A stretch of 64,000 nt of DNA from the NCBI RefSeq assembly GCF_037975245.1, contig NC_092570.1, positions 4,124,001-4,188,000 of the forward strand, read 5' to 3'. The translations under genes were made by a program, and so were the position numbers. This document shows positions 1 to 9,687 of the stretch, one piece after another (the stretch's first letter is position 1; each line of letters starts with the position of its first letter). The DNA comes from Apostichopus japonicus. Lineage: Eukaryota; Echinodermata; Holothuroidea; Aspidochirotida; Stichopodidae. The notes beneath the pieces are model-generated. The model searched no databases, was not told the origin of the DNA, and saw only the letters and a program-made list of their open reading frames with translations.

Positions 1-69
1 TTAAAGGATTGGTTCAGGTGTCTGACATGTCTATCTTGTATGAAATAGCTTAAAAAGACAAACAGAATA

Positions 70-515
70 GTGAAGAAACTACCATGATAGCATTCTCTGT
101 TAAGGAGATATCACACTTTGAAGATTTCAAAATTTCTTTGCAAATGACTGGTGTTGAAAGACTTACTGTGAGGGTGTGATGTCACATCCTCACTTCCTTA
201 ACATGTGTCAATATATTTCATTCAAAAATAATTACATTTTTTTCACAAATCTAAAAAAATATAATCAAACATTCTTCAGATGTTAAATCTCAAATACTTC
301 CCTTGACACATATGAGATCTCCTGACGTATCTTTTGATTGAAAGTCAAAATCTTACGAAATATTTTAATAAAATAACAAAGACTTTTCAGGACTGTGAGG
401 ATATGATGTCACAGCTAGTCTGATTTCAGCAGTTTCTACACAATCAGATAGAACTTTAAACTTGAATATCTCCTAAACGGAAAAAGGTATTTGAATAATT
501 TCTTCACTTTTGGGT
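70..515. repeat. Imperfect inverted-repeat (foldback/MITE-like) element
   Basis: The reverse complement of about 70-195 resembles about 380-515. Both arms carry a GTGAGGATRTGA-type block next to a TGTCACA-type block, followed further out by ATATCTCCT and TTTCTTCACT. The arms are diverged, with about 185 bp of AT-rich sequence between them. The left copy also contains a near-palindrome (about 169-194, GTGAGG...CCTCAC). No coding capacity and no clear target-site duplication. The right arm abuts the 3' end of the reverse-transcriptase relic and supplies its last apparent codons. Probably a non-autonomous transposon. Confidence 0.5.
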
Positions 516-1325
516 TTCTTTTATTGTCCTCTTTCATATAAGATAAACATTTGTGACAACTGAACTTATCCTTTAGCCTATACATAACATGTCTGTCAAA
601 AGTCTTCCATCCCAACCTGGCAAATAAATCACTTGAACAATCTTCATATGTAGCATTTAAAATAATTCGTGCGGCACTTTTCTGTAATTTAATAATTCTA
701 TCAGTTTCATGGGCAGTGGTAGTTCCCCAAACTAGACAGCAGTAGTCAAGTATTGGAAGAATGTATCCAATATAATAAAGTATGCACGTGGGAGTGTCTA
801 TATACTGTTTAATCCTTCGCAACAGAGCTAATCATGTACTAATAGTACTACATATATAATCAATCTGAGCTTGCCATGTCAGGTGAGCATCAATTCTGAC
901 TCCTAAAAGTTTTTCTGTATCAGAATTCTCTAATACGATATCATTCATCTTGACAGAAATATTTGTTTGTCATAGCGTTGTCTGGAACATATTAATATTG
1001 ATTTGGTTTTATAAGTATTGATTGCCATTTTATTATTCTTGCACCAATTGGAAAAATTTTTAGCATCAATATTCAACTTGCTTTGAAGAGATTCAACATT
1101 GGAGCTTGAAATGTGGAAAGTAGTATCATCTGCATACATGTCGGCTTTGCAGTGAGTTAAACATAGGCTAAAATCATTAATGTAGATTAAAAATAAGAGT
1201 GGTCCTAAGGTTGACCCTTGTGGAACGCCATTACTAATATTCATACATGAGGACGCAGTCCCTTTCATGATGACATACTGACTTCTATTCGTTAAGTACG
1301 ACTTAAACGGTTGGTTGGCGGTTTT
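510..1325 (-). pseudogene. Reverse transcriptase fragment (LINE ORF2, palm to C-terminal region)
   Basis: The reading frame enters with FKSYLTNRSQYV (about 1270-1310), then GVPQGSTLGPLLF and the catalytic box YADDT (both Asp present), then WCKNNKMAIN. A frameshift at about 960-975 leads to LLGVRIDAHLTW and, past an in-frame TGA near 830, to RRIKQY...ILDYCCLVWGTT, typical of the thumb/connection region of non-LTR RTs. The final residues before the stop at 436 come from the neighbouring inverted repeat, so the true C-terminus is lost. The N-terminal RT and endonuclease are absent. A dead copy. Confidence 0.9.
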
Positions 1326-1377
1326 CTTTGCGGTGGTATTCCCGCTGCCAATCTTGACGAGATGAGTTGGATATTCG

Positions 1378-2092
1378 TGGTTAGCGATTTGGTCTATGGT
1401 GGTACTCGCGTTGGTGATCGTTGCTAGTGAAACCTGTTATCCGTTGCTGCCTATGTTCATATCTGGACGTGTTGTTGTGGAAAGTCCCATTTGAGTGGTG
1501 TTGACTATGGTAGTTGCTGGAGGGATTTGAAACTCCCATATGCGGGGCATTCTCCATCTTTGAGCACTTCTTTCGAATGCAGATGGGGCCTATGATCGTT
1601 AGTTTGTTGATCAGCTTATCGGTGCCTTTTCTGTTGAGATACATGTACACCATGGCCATGATATAAAGATAAGTCGATTTCACCATCTGCGTATGTGAAC
1701 GACGCCATATTGTCTAAAAACTTACAATCCAGCTTATTGGTGAGTTCCTTCAGGTGAGAGTTCAACTCTATAACTTGAAGCGTATGATCATCACTCTGCG
1801 GACAGGGGCCCGAAATATAAATGCTTGGTATATGCCCAATCAGTAGCTGGATAGATGTAATGAGTTCCTCGAAATCAGCAGAAATGTCGTTGACATTTGG
1901 ATTATGTGTGTTAATGTCGTTCGTTCCAACATGAATTATATAATGGCTAAATGTATGTAGATCTTCCCTTTGAGCCAGAAGAGCGTTTCTCAAGTCCTTG
2001 ACAGTGGCTCCCGGCAGGCAGATTACCTTCACGATCTCATCAGTAAAATCATCCTCATATACGTGTTTTAAAATAGAGTCCCCGATTATCAT
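1378..2092 (-). pseudogene. SGNH/GDSL esterase domain of LINE ORF1, frameshifted
   Basis: Starts MIIGDSILKH, giving the GDS block with the nucleophile Ser; VGTNDI supplies block III with the catalytic Asn; the block V region reads HGHGVHVSQQK, where families usually have D-G-V-H, so the acidic residue is His here. One extra A in an AAAA run near 1631-1636 shifts the frame; the downstream frame continues with KGTDKLINKL and then a low-complexity His/Asn/Ser-rich tail (about 1381-1560). Upstream the frame is open through PPPQAVRPV. In CR1-like elements this domain is part of ORF1. The substrate is unknown. Confidence 0.8.
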
Positions 2093-2141
2093 TACTGGTC
2101 GTACGGCTTGGGGTGGTGGTATAGGTATAGATTAGACGCAT

Positions 2142-2576
2142 TCAGCGTAGGTGTTTTGGCGGACTTGATCGGGAGTGTCTACAGTATGTTATTTTGTTTA
2201 TCCGATTGTACATTACCAGTCTCTGTGTGTCTTGGACTTCAAAGTTCCGCCAGTTCAGCTTGCAGCGAGATGTAATAGTTCTTAATGCCTCTTTGAGTTG
2301 GTGCTGCGTTGATTGAAGCAGGCCTGGAGTTTTAAGGCATCCCTGACAAAACCTCCTCGATTTCGCTCCTTTAACAGGCTGTTTTTCCAAACCAACACAT
2401 AAGAGGTGGTATGCTATACCACAGAAATCACAGGCGACATGCTTGGCTAGTTCACCATTGGGGTAGCAGCAGTTTGTTGAGCATGGGTCAATTAATGACA
2501 GCTCTGTCTGACACTCTGTATTGATTTGTGTGGTAATCCCGTAGCATGTATGATCTGCTTCCATTGTGATGAACAC
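2142..2576 (-). pseudogene. PHD-finger domain of LINE ORF1
   Basis: 144-codon frame with a C4HC3 arrangement: paired Cys at residues about 32-37, CDFC, H-LLC, and FCQGC at about 76-80, the spacing of a PHD zinc finger. The region after it is unstructured and Lys/Arg-rich. It lies directly upstream of the esterase block, and together they form the recognised ORF1 layout of CR1-like retrotransposons. The frame ends before the esterase starts, so ORF1 is broken. PHD fingers usually bind histone tails; the role in LINEs is not established. Confidence 0.75.
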
Positions 2577-2580
2577 ACTA

Positions 2581-3651
2581 ATTCACTCTAATACTATTGA
2601 GCACTACTTGCTATGGTAGACACTGTGTGTAGGCCTGTTAGGATGAGCTAAGCCTGTATTGCATTGAGACTATTGCTTAAAATTCTCTAAAAATTATGGT
2701 TCAAATATAAATTAAAAACGTCCAAACCATTGGTATTATAATAACAAACGTAGTCATAAATACAAAACTGTTCAAATCGTGAAAAATATCCGTAAATTTG
2801 TAAAAATGTAGTAAAGCTTTAAAAATTGTCCGCCTGCTTCCTTCAGGATTCCCTCACTTTTGCCATTTTGTAAATTCAGCTGCAAATGTGTTTGATTTAT
2901 TTGATTATATAACTCACTCATTTATTAACTGAGGAAAATAATATTCCTACAAAAAACAAACTTTTACAACTGAGCAAATATATCACAGTTTCAAAGATAA
3001 ATCAACAAAAGATATTCAAAGGTAAATAGAGCTTAATACAAACATCTGCTATGATGAGATCACAGACCAGGTTTAAACTGTGATCAGCTCCCTGGAAGAA
3101 CTAACGCAGGTTTAGTCGGTCAAATATGTTACATTCAATCAACCGTATCTGGAGGTAGGTTATTTAGATATGGTTGTCAACAAACGGAGGGGGTGGGGGC
3201 GGAGGGTGGTTGCCAGAATAAAGGTCAAGATGTCTGCCACTATAATATCACTAACTCTTTTTATTTTATATTATTTTACTTTTATTTATGTTATGTTATT
3301 TTATTTTAACATTTATTTTAGTTTTATGTTTTTCATCATTCGGTTTCGATGATAATCGTAACCTTTGCATTCATGATGGCCGTGTGTGTGTGTGTGTGTG
3401 TTTTGATGTGATGCCCAGCTTGTAATGTTTGGCCGTCTCAGGTCAAGCTCTGTAGATTAAAGTAGCCATGGAAGAAAGTAGTCACAATTTGAATTACCAA
3501 CACCACGGCAACCGCAGCTGTCCATCCGTTGCAGCTACATTCATGTATAACGGTACGCATAATTGAAGGGACAAGTGAAGTAAACCGTAAACCACCATAG
3601 CAGCCAAACATTTATTACAACTGCATATTGATCTCCTGTATTCTTTTTAAG
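2581..3651. other. DTYMK intron 1, remainder (no gene seen)
   Basis: AT-rich sequence between the LINE relic and the first visible DTYMK exon. It holds a G-rich patch (about 3183-3215), a T-rich stretch (3250-3340) and a (GT)n run (3381-3401). I looked for a P-loop exon (GxxxxGK[ST]) on the plus strand and saw none. Confidence 0.6.
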
Positions 3652-3760
3652 AACGATCTACGGGTATTGGTCAACTGATCAGCAGTTATCTGGAGAAGAA
3701 ATTAGACCTACAGGACAATGCCGTTCATCTGCTCTTCACTGCCAATAGATGGGAGCTCCA
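3652..3760 (+). CDS. DTYMK: DTYMK coding exon 2
   Basis: 109 nt; acceptor TTTTTAAG, donor GTGAGT. One base from exon 1 completes the first codon (Glu of ERST). It encodes [14 protein letters not shown]...[10 protein letters not shown] and leaves two bases of the next codon. Confidence 0.9.
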
Positions 3761-6700
3761 GTGAGTCTACATTTCTCATCTTGTAACAGCTCCAAGTTTG
3801 CTGAATATTCCCCCGAACATGTACGTGGTACCAGTCAGGGCATAATTTATCGGGTATCTCATGGCAAAAATGCTCTGCAAAACTGGTCAAATTTCTAGTA
3901 CAAGTCCAAAGATGTATACATAGCAGTTTTTAAACACAGAAGCCGTCTGTATTTTATGAGAGACAGATTCAGAGTCTTCAAAAACCGCCCGTGACACAAG
4001 ATTTGAACAATAAAGTTATTCTCCGCCGGTGCGGGTGATTTCCTGCTAATATTGTTTGCATAAGCAGACAGCTGTATCATCTCCAAACGTAATTGGTAAT
4101 TAGCAATGAAAAGGATGGTCAAATAAGCCAAATTTGTTTTTATGTTTTCATCACTTTGTTCTTTGTTCATCTCATAGCTTTGTTCTGTTTTCTCTGTATT
4201 TTTTTTAAATATTTTTTTTACTTGTCTCACTTACTGCTTGGATTTATTTTAGCTTAGAAATGTAGTTATATATATTGCATTTAGTTTGGTAATCTTGAAG
4301 GGAAACCATTTTATGAGGCAAAACCTGACCACAGAAAGAACCTGTTTGTCTGTACAACATACAAAGACACCAACCCATCCCTCCCCCAGTCATAGAGTGC
4401 CCATCACATCCATCACCCCCCCCTCCCCCTCCCAGATGCAACAGGTAATAAGATGTTCCAGTTTTAATCACATCAGGTGACTCTCTATTCTACAAGTCTT
4501 ACTTTTTTTATATTGTGAACCTTTCTTGATTTTCTATTTTTAGACCTAAGATGATAAAGCTTTTGGAAGCAGGAGTCACACTGGTCGTTGACAGATACTC
4601 CTTCTCTGGCGTAGCGTTTTCATCCGCCAAAAATGTAAGACAACATTCATGCTGTCTGGTACTCTGGTAGCCTAACCCCATAGAGTGGGGCGCTGTCCGT
4701 CACCCTCCACACCCCCTGCTCAATCTCCACTATTATCAATATCAGCCATTGTTCAGTCACTAATCATACAGATTTGGTACATGTATGTTAAAGTTGTCAT
4801 TTTCAATTTAAGTAGAACATTGAAGTTGTGACCTGACATGTCCTACTTATCATACGACAAACTGATGGCTTGCACTGTCATGGCACTTGTTAATTTTACC
4901 CATAGGCGTAGGAGGCGGGGGGGGGGGGGGGCAGGGTGGGAATTTGGCAAAAAAAGTTGGTAAGCATTTTTTCATTTTTTGATGAAATGTGCTTACCAAC
5001 ATGAGCCAAGATTTCTCAGTTGGTAAGCACAATTCATGAATCGGTAAGCACAGCACAATGACCTGAACGCTGTTATCCTTTTGTGAAAACTTCCAGATTC
5101 GCGGCACAAGTGTACTTTATATCGAGCCGACAGCGGCGGCGCATTTAATCCAGTCAATGCATGTTCGATCGAAATAATTACAATCCCTGTCCATCACGTT
5201 GAACTCTCCGACCAGACAATACCGGGTCGAATACTCGACTTGGTATTAGTTATTCAAATACATGATCAAAGGAAATGTATCGACTGGAGATCGTAAAAAA
5301 AACTCTGAAAATCAGTAGAGAAATTACCAATTGTGTACGAAAAGTAAGTTCGGTCCTTTCAAATTTTACGAAAGATCCAGCAAAACACTTTCGAAAAATT
5401 CACGCAAAACTGGCATATCGTGCTACATGCACTAATGTCATGTAAATAAGGCTCTAGTACACCCATTTATGAATAAACCGTAAGACCACGTCTGGTGTTA
5501 AGCGGGGGAAAAAGAAAGTATTTTCTAGAATTTCCAAATATACGGAAAAAATAATGTCCTACCATAGTTAAGTGTATAGCAAATAGCCTAACCACCTCGT
5601 CTGTTACGGATCTCACGTAACTACAAAAACACAACTAATTGTATTTTGCGAACTTGACGTTTTCTACAAGAACATAGAAATAATTTTAAGCATTAGTTAA
5701 TCATGCCGTGTGGCCTAAAACATATTTTATTACAAGGTTTACTTTCATAAAGATGGCCATAGCTTGATACCTTGTGCTGCGTGTATGAACTGTGCCTCGT
5801 GTATCATGGGGAATACTCCATGAAACGTTTCTTGGAAACGTGCCAAAAATGTTAACAAACAGGTGTTAGACAGCGGATGAGCGCACAGTTGTTTGGCAGG
5901 GTACCTGGGAAAATTCTGAGCACATGTACAGTATGAACTACGCAATTGCCGTCGGCAATTGCGTAGTTCATGTGTGAAGTTGGAATAATTTGCGATGCGT
6001 ACACAGTTAGTCGTAGGTATGTGACGGTCCAGGCACTATCGCTGAGCTAACAGCCAGCTGTGTGCGGCCTGTTCGTTGGTGCTTTTTGCTAGCTGCGCGA
6101 CAAATTAATCCTCCGTAACTTAGAAGCAGATTGCAGATAAGCCTACTACAGTCCGATGCACTCACTTACGGTCAGAATTTTTGGTACGCTCATTACAAGG
6201 GTGTGTAGTACTAGGCCCATTTGATTTTCTTATTTTGGTAAGCGATATTTTCATTCCAGTACACTAGCGTACCGGCGTACCGTAAAATTCCCACCCTGGG
6301 GGGGGGGCTGCAGCCCCCCAACCAGAAATTGTTGTGAAAATTCGGGCAATATGCTGAGAATTTTTCGGGGACCTACTGAGAGAAGAAGAATTTGCAATGT
6401 GTTTTTCAATGGTTCAACTTATATTATTATGATCATTATTATTGTAACAACTTCCCCAATAATTCTATCCAATATGAAAGGGTAATAACACGGAAAATGA
6501 TTGTATGTTATAAGCATGTGATGTAATAACCGATGAATGATACAAAAATGATACAAAAAATGATACATAAAATATATGATACAAAAAATTTTGGTTATAT
6601 TTTTCGGGCAAGTCGTTACAGCCCCCCTCCCCCCCCAATCAACTTAGGCTCCTACGCCTATGATTTTACCCAGGTATATACCATGACCATTTTGAGCTAG

Positions 6701-9687
6701 AAGAGGTGAAGGTTTAGCACATGCTTCCCCAAACCCCTTGTGTCAGCTCTAGTTTCAGAGTTATCTTCCCATTTTTCATAGAAAGAAAGTTTCCAAAATG
6801 GCCAGTCTTTCCTGACTTTTTTTACGCCATATTTCCTCTCCTCTCAGGGTGTTGACTTACAGTGGTGCAAACAGCCAGAGGTTGGACTTCCCAAACCAGA
6901 CCTCGTCATGTACCTGAACATACCCAGCTCTGTCGCTGCCACGAGAGGCCAGTTTGGAGAAGAGAGATACGAAAAGGAGGAATTTCAAAAGAAAGTGGCC
7001 AACGTCTACGAAGTCTTGAAAGAGGACAATTGGAAGGTACGTAAATTTAGCTGAATATTCACCGACGACCTTTTATCAGGTCTACGTCTGCCGATCCATA
7101 GTTCATACACGTACGCTACCCCTATGCATGCTGCTAGCCTGCTAGGGTTGCCATGGGTTATTAAAGAGTTGCTACATTTATGCAGAACAAAAACCTGCCA
7201 CGCGGGCTGCTTATGACTACAGAGACCAGACGAACATAATTTCTAGTGACAGTTCCAGGATTCCAAATTAAAAGTATCTACAGGAATGTTTCAGATTTAT
7301 GCACTGCCTAGGGTTGCCATAGGATATTAAAAATTGCTACATTTATGCAGAACAAAAACCTGCCATGCGGGCTGCTTATGACTACAGAGACCAGACGACC
7401 ATGATTTCTAGTGACAGTTCCAGGATTCCAAATTAAAAGTATCCACAGGAATGTTTCAGATTTATGTACTGGCTAGGGTTGCCATAGGATATTAATAATT
7501 GCTACATTTATGCAGAACAAAAACCTGCCATGCGGGCTGCTTATGACTACAGAGACCAGACGACCATGATTTGTAGTGACAGTTCCGGGATTCCAAATGA
7601 AAAGTGTCCCCAGAAATGTTTCAGATTTGGCTTGGGAATATCCCCAAATATGTAATAAGACCCTGAATGATTTCAAGTTTTACCTGTTTGTTCTTTCTTC
7701 AGTAGAAATGGCTTGAAGGTATTAAGCTGTTAATTACAACTACAAATGTTAAGTTTGTTCATGTTACCCAAAATGTAGGCAACCCAAATCATTCAGTACT
7801 TTAGTATAGGTGTTGTTCCGATATCTCCAATATCCGTTTTGGCCGATATCCGATAGTTCAGATACCAACAATTTCAAACAGCCAGAAAGAAGGACAAATC
7901 GCACTCTTAGTCATGCATTAATACGTATCAACATTATAATTGGTTATTGTAAGTTATTATCGTTTGCACAACTCAAAATCAGTAACCACTTGTGTGACTC
8001 TCATTTGCGGAATCCCATTGGTAAATTAATAGCCAAAAATAAGGGTGTATCCTCTTTTTGTAAAGAACGATCTTGTTCCCACCAGGTTGATATGCATGAA
8101 ACTTTGTGCTAACATATAAAAAAAAAAAAAGCCTATCCTTCTGTTACTTGTGTTGTATGATTGGTTAACTTGTTTGACCAACTACATTCAACACTTAGGC
8201 TGTTAGGTCTTATACAAACTTACATGAAACTGAGCCAACAATTTCTTAGCATAAATGTTAAAAGATGACCTCTTGCGATGAATAAAACTGATTTCTTGTA
8301 GCAAAGACATTGGCTAAGAACTTTTGCTACCCCTTGTGTTTACCAGATCCCAAAACTATATATATAATATTTTCAATTTTTTAATTTCCGTAAAAAATGA
8401 TATCCTTCTATTAGCTGGCTATACTGACAACTAAGCCTAGCCAAACTTAACAAGTGCTTCGAGTTTGAAACATTTTGTAAACCAACTGGCAATAAATTGT
8501 GATTTGCAAACTTGATTTTCAAAATCCAACCTATTCATCAGTCATTGATGTTTAATCAAACTGTGCATCCATGATACTATTGTTTCTTGGACCAGCTGAT
8601 GGGCATATTGACCACTGGCTATTAATCGAATTTGAAACTGAAGCTAAAGAAATTTTTAGAACAGGTTAAAACTCAGAGCAAGTAACAAGAAGTCGCTAGC
8701 TGTGGAAATGAAAAATGGTTCAATATTGATTTCCTGTTATCGGCAATGAGGCTAAATTTGGCTGATACCAATGTGTCGCCGATATTACTGATATTGGCCG
8801 ATATCGCAAAGGATTATGGGCGCAACAATACTTTAATAGCCTGTAATTCACAAGTGATAAATGACATTTCCAGTTACCTTCAAGTTTAGTGGCATTGTGA
8901 TTTTTATCTTCAAATTCTTAAGTTCTGAAATAAGGTGTTCTAAAGTTGTACATGTGACCGCCATCCTTGTAACTATAAAAAACTACCAAAAAGCAGTCTG
9001 AGAGACCCTCAAAATTTCACCCCTCTCTTTCAAACTTACAGTGCAGACACAAACTCTTCATGTTTCAACACAAGTAAGTCAACATCAGTATCACGACAAA
9101 AATAATATAAATCATAACAAAATATGCTCACTGCTACAGAAGCTTAAAAGTGCCAACAACTTCAGAAAAAAATTGTTTAGATAACAAGATAATATCTTAT
9201 CAAAAATCAGAAAATGTTGGATTGCTCATCAGTTGCTTTAACTGAGCAATTGAACATTGTGCCAAAACTTGTTCAATTGCTCAGATGGAAGGAAGTGAAC
9301 AATTCAACATTTTGCAGAAAAATGTTGAATTGACGAGATCTGATAAGTTTTTGATAAGATATTATCTTGTTATCTAAACAATTTACTGAAAATGTTGACT
9401 TATTAGGGCAAAGTTTTCTTATGTTGATGGCACTTTTAAGCTTCCGTACACTACAGTCTTTGTTTGAATTACTCTGGTGAAGAGTGAGATTTTTCAGATG
9501 TTCATTTATATAGCAAAAAAAAAAAATCAGTTTTAAATATGTCTTCTCTCTTTCTCAGGTACTCGATGCGAATAGGAGTGTAAAAGATTTACAAAGAGAG
9601 ATATTTAACATAACCACGTCAATCGTAGATGAAAGTGGGTTAGTCAGTAGCGAATCGATAGGAAAACTCTGGACGGAGCAAGACTGA
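3652..9687 (+). CDS. DTYMK: Thymidylate kinase (dTMP kinase), 3' four coding exons
   Basis: Phosphorylates dTMP to dTDP with ATP, the step feeding dTTP synthesis; cytosolic, nuclear or mitochondrial in animals. Coding exons: 3652-3760, 4544-4634, 6848-7036 and 9559-9687, with AG/GT borders and phases 1, 2, 0, 0. Exon 2 begins with the end of the conserved ERST motif and ends ...ANRWELQ. Exon 3 carries [16 protein letters not shown], the DRY/thymidine-binding motif. Exon 4 carries [15 protein letters not shown] and the LID-like [10 protein letters not shown]. Exon 5 ends [13 protein letters not shown]. Exon cuts match the vertebrate gene as I recall it. The first exon (P-loop, roughly 40 residues) is not visible and must lie upstream. 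No frameshifts. Intron 3 holds nested transposons; intron 4 holds tandem repeats. The next gene converges on it. Confidence 0.95.
4544..4634 (+). CDS. DTYMK: DTYMK coding exon 3
   Basis: 91 nt; acceptor CTATTTTTAG, donor GTAAGA. Encodes [18 protein letters not shown] then [12 protein letters not shown]; contains the conserved DRY substrate motif. Ends in phase 0. Confidence 0.93.
4932..6298. mobile_element. Nested hAT-like element inserted in the G-tract of the outer element
   Basis: Terminal inverted repeats CAGGGTGGGAATTT (4932-4945) and AAATTCCCACCCTG (6285-6298) are perfect over 14 bp. Flanks are runs of G on both sides, consistent with a GGGGGGGG target-site duplication, though a homopolymer cannot prove it. 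The 1367-bp interior has no recognisable transposase; it has several GGTAAGCA motifs near both ends and a 39-bp palindrome. Non-autonomous, probably hAT-type. Confidence 0.8.
5933..5971. repeat. 39-bp perfect palindrome
   Basis: Arms of 19 bp (beginning ATGAACTACGCAATTGCC) around a single central T at 5952, with no mismatch. It sits inside the nested transposon. It could form a hairpin in single-stranded DNA or RNA. Confidence 0.9.
6848..7036 (+). CDS. DTYMK: DTYMK coding exon 4
   Basis: 189 nt, phase 0 at both ends; acceptor CTCCTCTCAG, donor GTACGT. Encodes [18 protein letters not shown], a hydrophobic beta strand LVMYLN, and the LID-like [14 protein letters not shown] followed by a helix ending EDNWK. 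Confidence 0.95.
7128..7640. repeat. Tandem repeat, about 3 copies of a 166-bp unit
   Basis: Three near-identical copies starting at the shared CTAGGGTTGCCAT (about 7141, 7309, 7472). Each contains GCAGAACAAAAACCTGCCA and GACTACAGAGACCAGACGA. It begins about 90 bp downstream of the exon 4 donor of DTYMK and does not include exon sequence. Confidence 0.9.
7807..8830. mobile_element. hAT-like transposon relic with GATATCGG-rich ends
   Basis: Left end TAGGTGTTGTTCCGATATC and right end CGATATCGCAAAGG...CGCAACAATA are imperfect inverted repeats. Subterminal CCGATATC/GATATTGGCC motifs repeat at both ends. Flanks CTTTAGTA (7799-7806) and CTTTAATA (8831-8838) match at 7 of 8 bases, as an aged 8-bp target-site duplication. 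The interior contains no recognisable transposase domain. Confidence 0.65.
9138..9450. repeat. Foldback/MITE with long inverted repeats
   Basis: The left arm (about 9138-9208, containing AAGCTTAAAAGTGCCA and TTGTTTAGATAACAAGATAA) recurs inverted at about 9340-9450. Between the arms, GTTCAATTGCTCAG and AACATTTT-type motifs also occur in both orientations. It lies in DTYMK intron 4, about 100 bp before the last exon. No coding capacity. Confidence 0.75.
9559..9687 (+). CDS. DTYMK: DTYMK last coding exon
   Basis: 129 nt including the TGA stop; acceptor CTCTTTCTCAG. Encodes [16 protein letters not shown]...[11 protein letters not shown], matching the C-terminal helix region of eukaryotic dTMP kinases (typical GxLW near the end). 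No canonical AATAAA was seen shortly after the stop. Confidence 0.95.
   Translation, partial: VLDANRSVKDLQREIFNITTSIVDESGLVSSESIGKLWTEQD

Larger units (their letters stand above)
510..2580 (-). mobile_element. Degenerate, internally deleted CR1-like non-LTR retrotransposon
   Basis: Read on the minus strand, the element has a PHD finger, an SGNH/GDSL esterase and then a reverse-transcriptase palm and C-terminal part. PHD plus esterase is a known ORF1 layout of CR1-like LINEs. The ORF1 stop, the apurinic endonuclease and the fingers part of the RT are missing, so this copy has a large internal deletion near 1310-1380. It also has frameshifts and a stop. It lies antisense within intron 1 of the thymidylate kinase gene and cannot move by itself. 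Family placement (CR1 versus L2) is inferred from domain order, not from a search. Confidence 0.85.
4901..6662. mobile_element. hAT-like element interrupted by a second element
   Basis: Ends are perfect inverted repeats: CATAGGCGTAGGAG at 4901-4914 and CTCCTACGCCTATG at 6649-6662. An exact 8-bp target-site duplication ATTTTACC flanks them (4893-4900 and 6663-6670). Eight-bp duplications with (C/T)AG-type GGCGTAGG ends are typical of hAT-superfamily MITEs. Without the insert at 4932-6298 the outer element is about 395 bp, with G-rich/C-rich subterminal blocks and no transposase. It lies in DTYMK intron 3. Confidence 0.88.

Noticed and set aside
4844-5107. Minus-strand frame with a poly-Pro stretch
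   Set aside because: It crosses the end of the outer transposon and the G-tract; not a gene.
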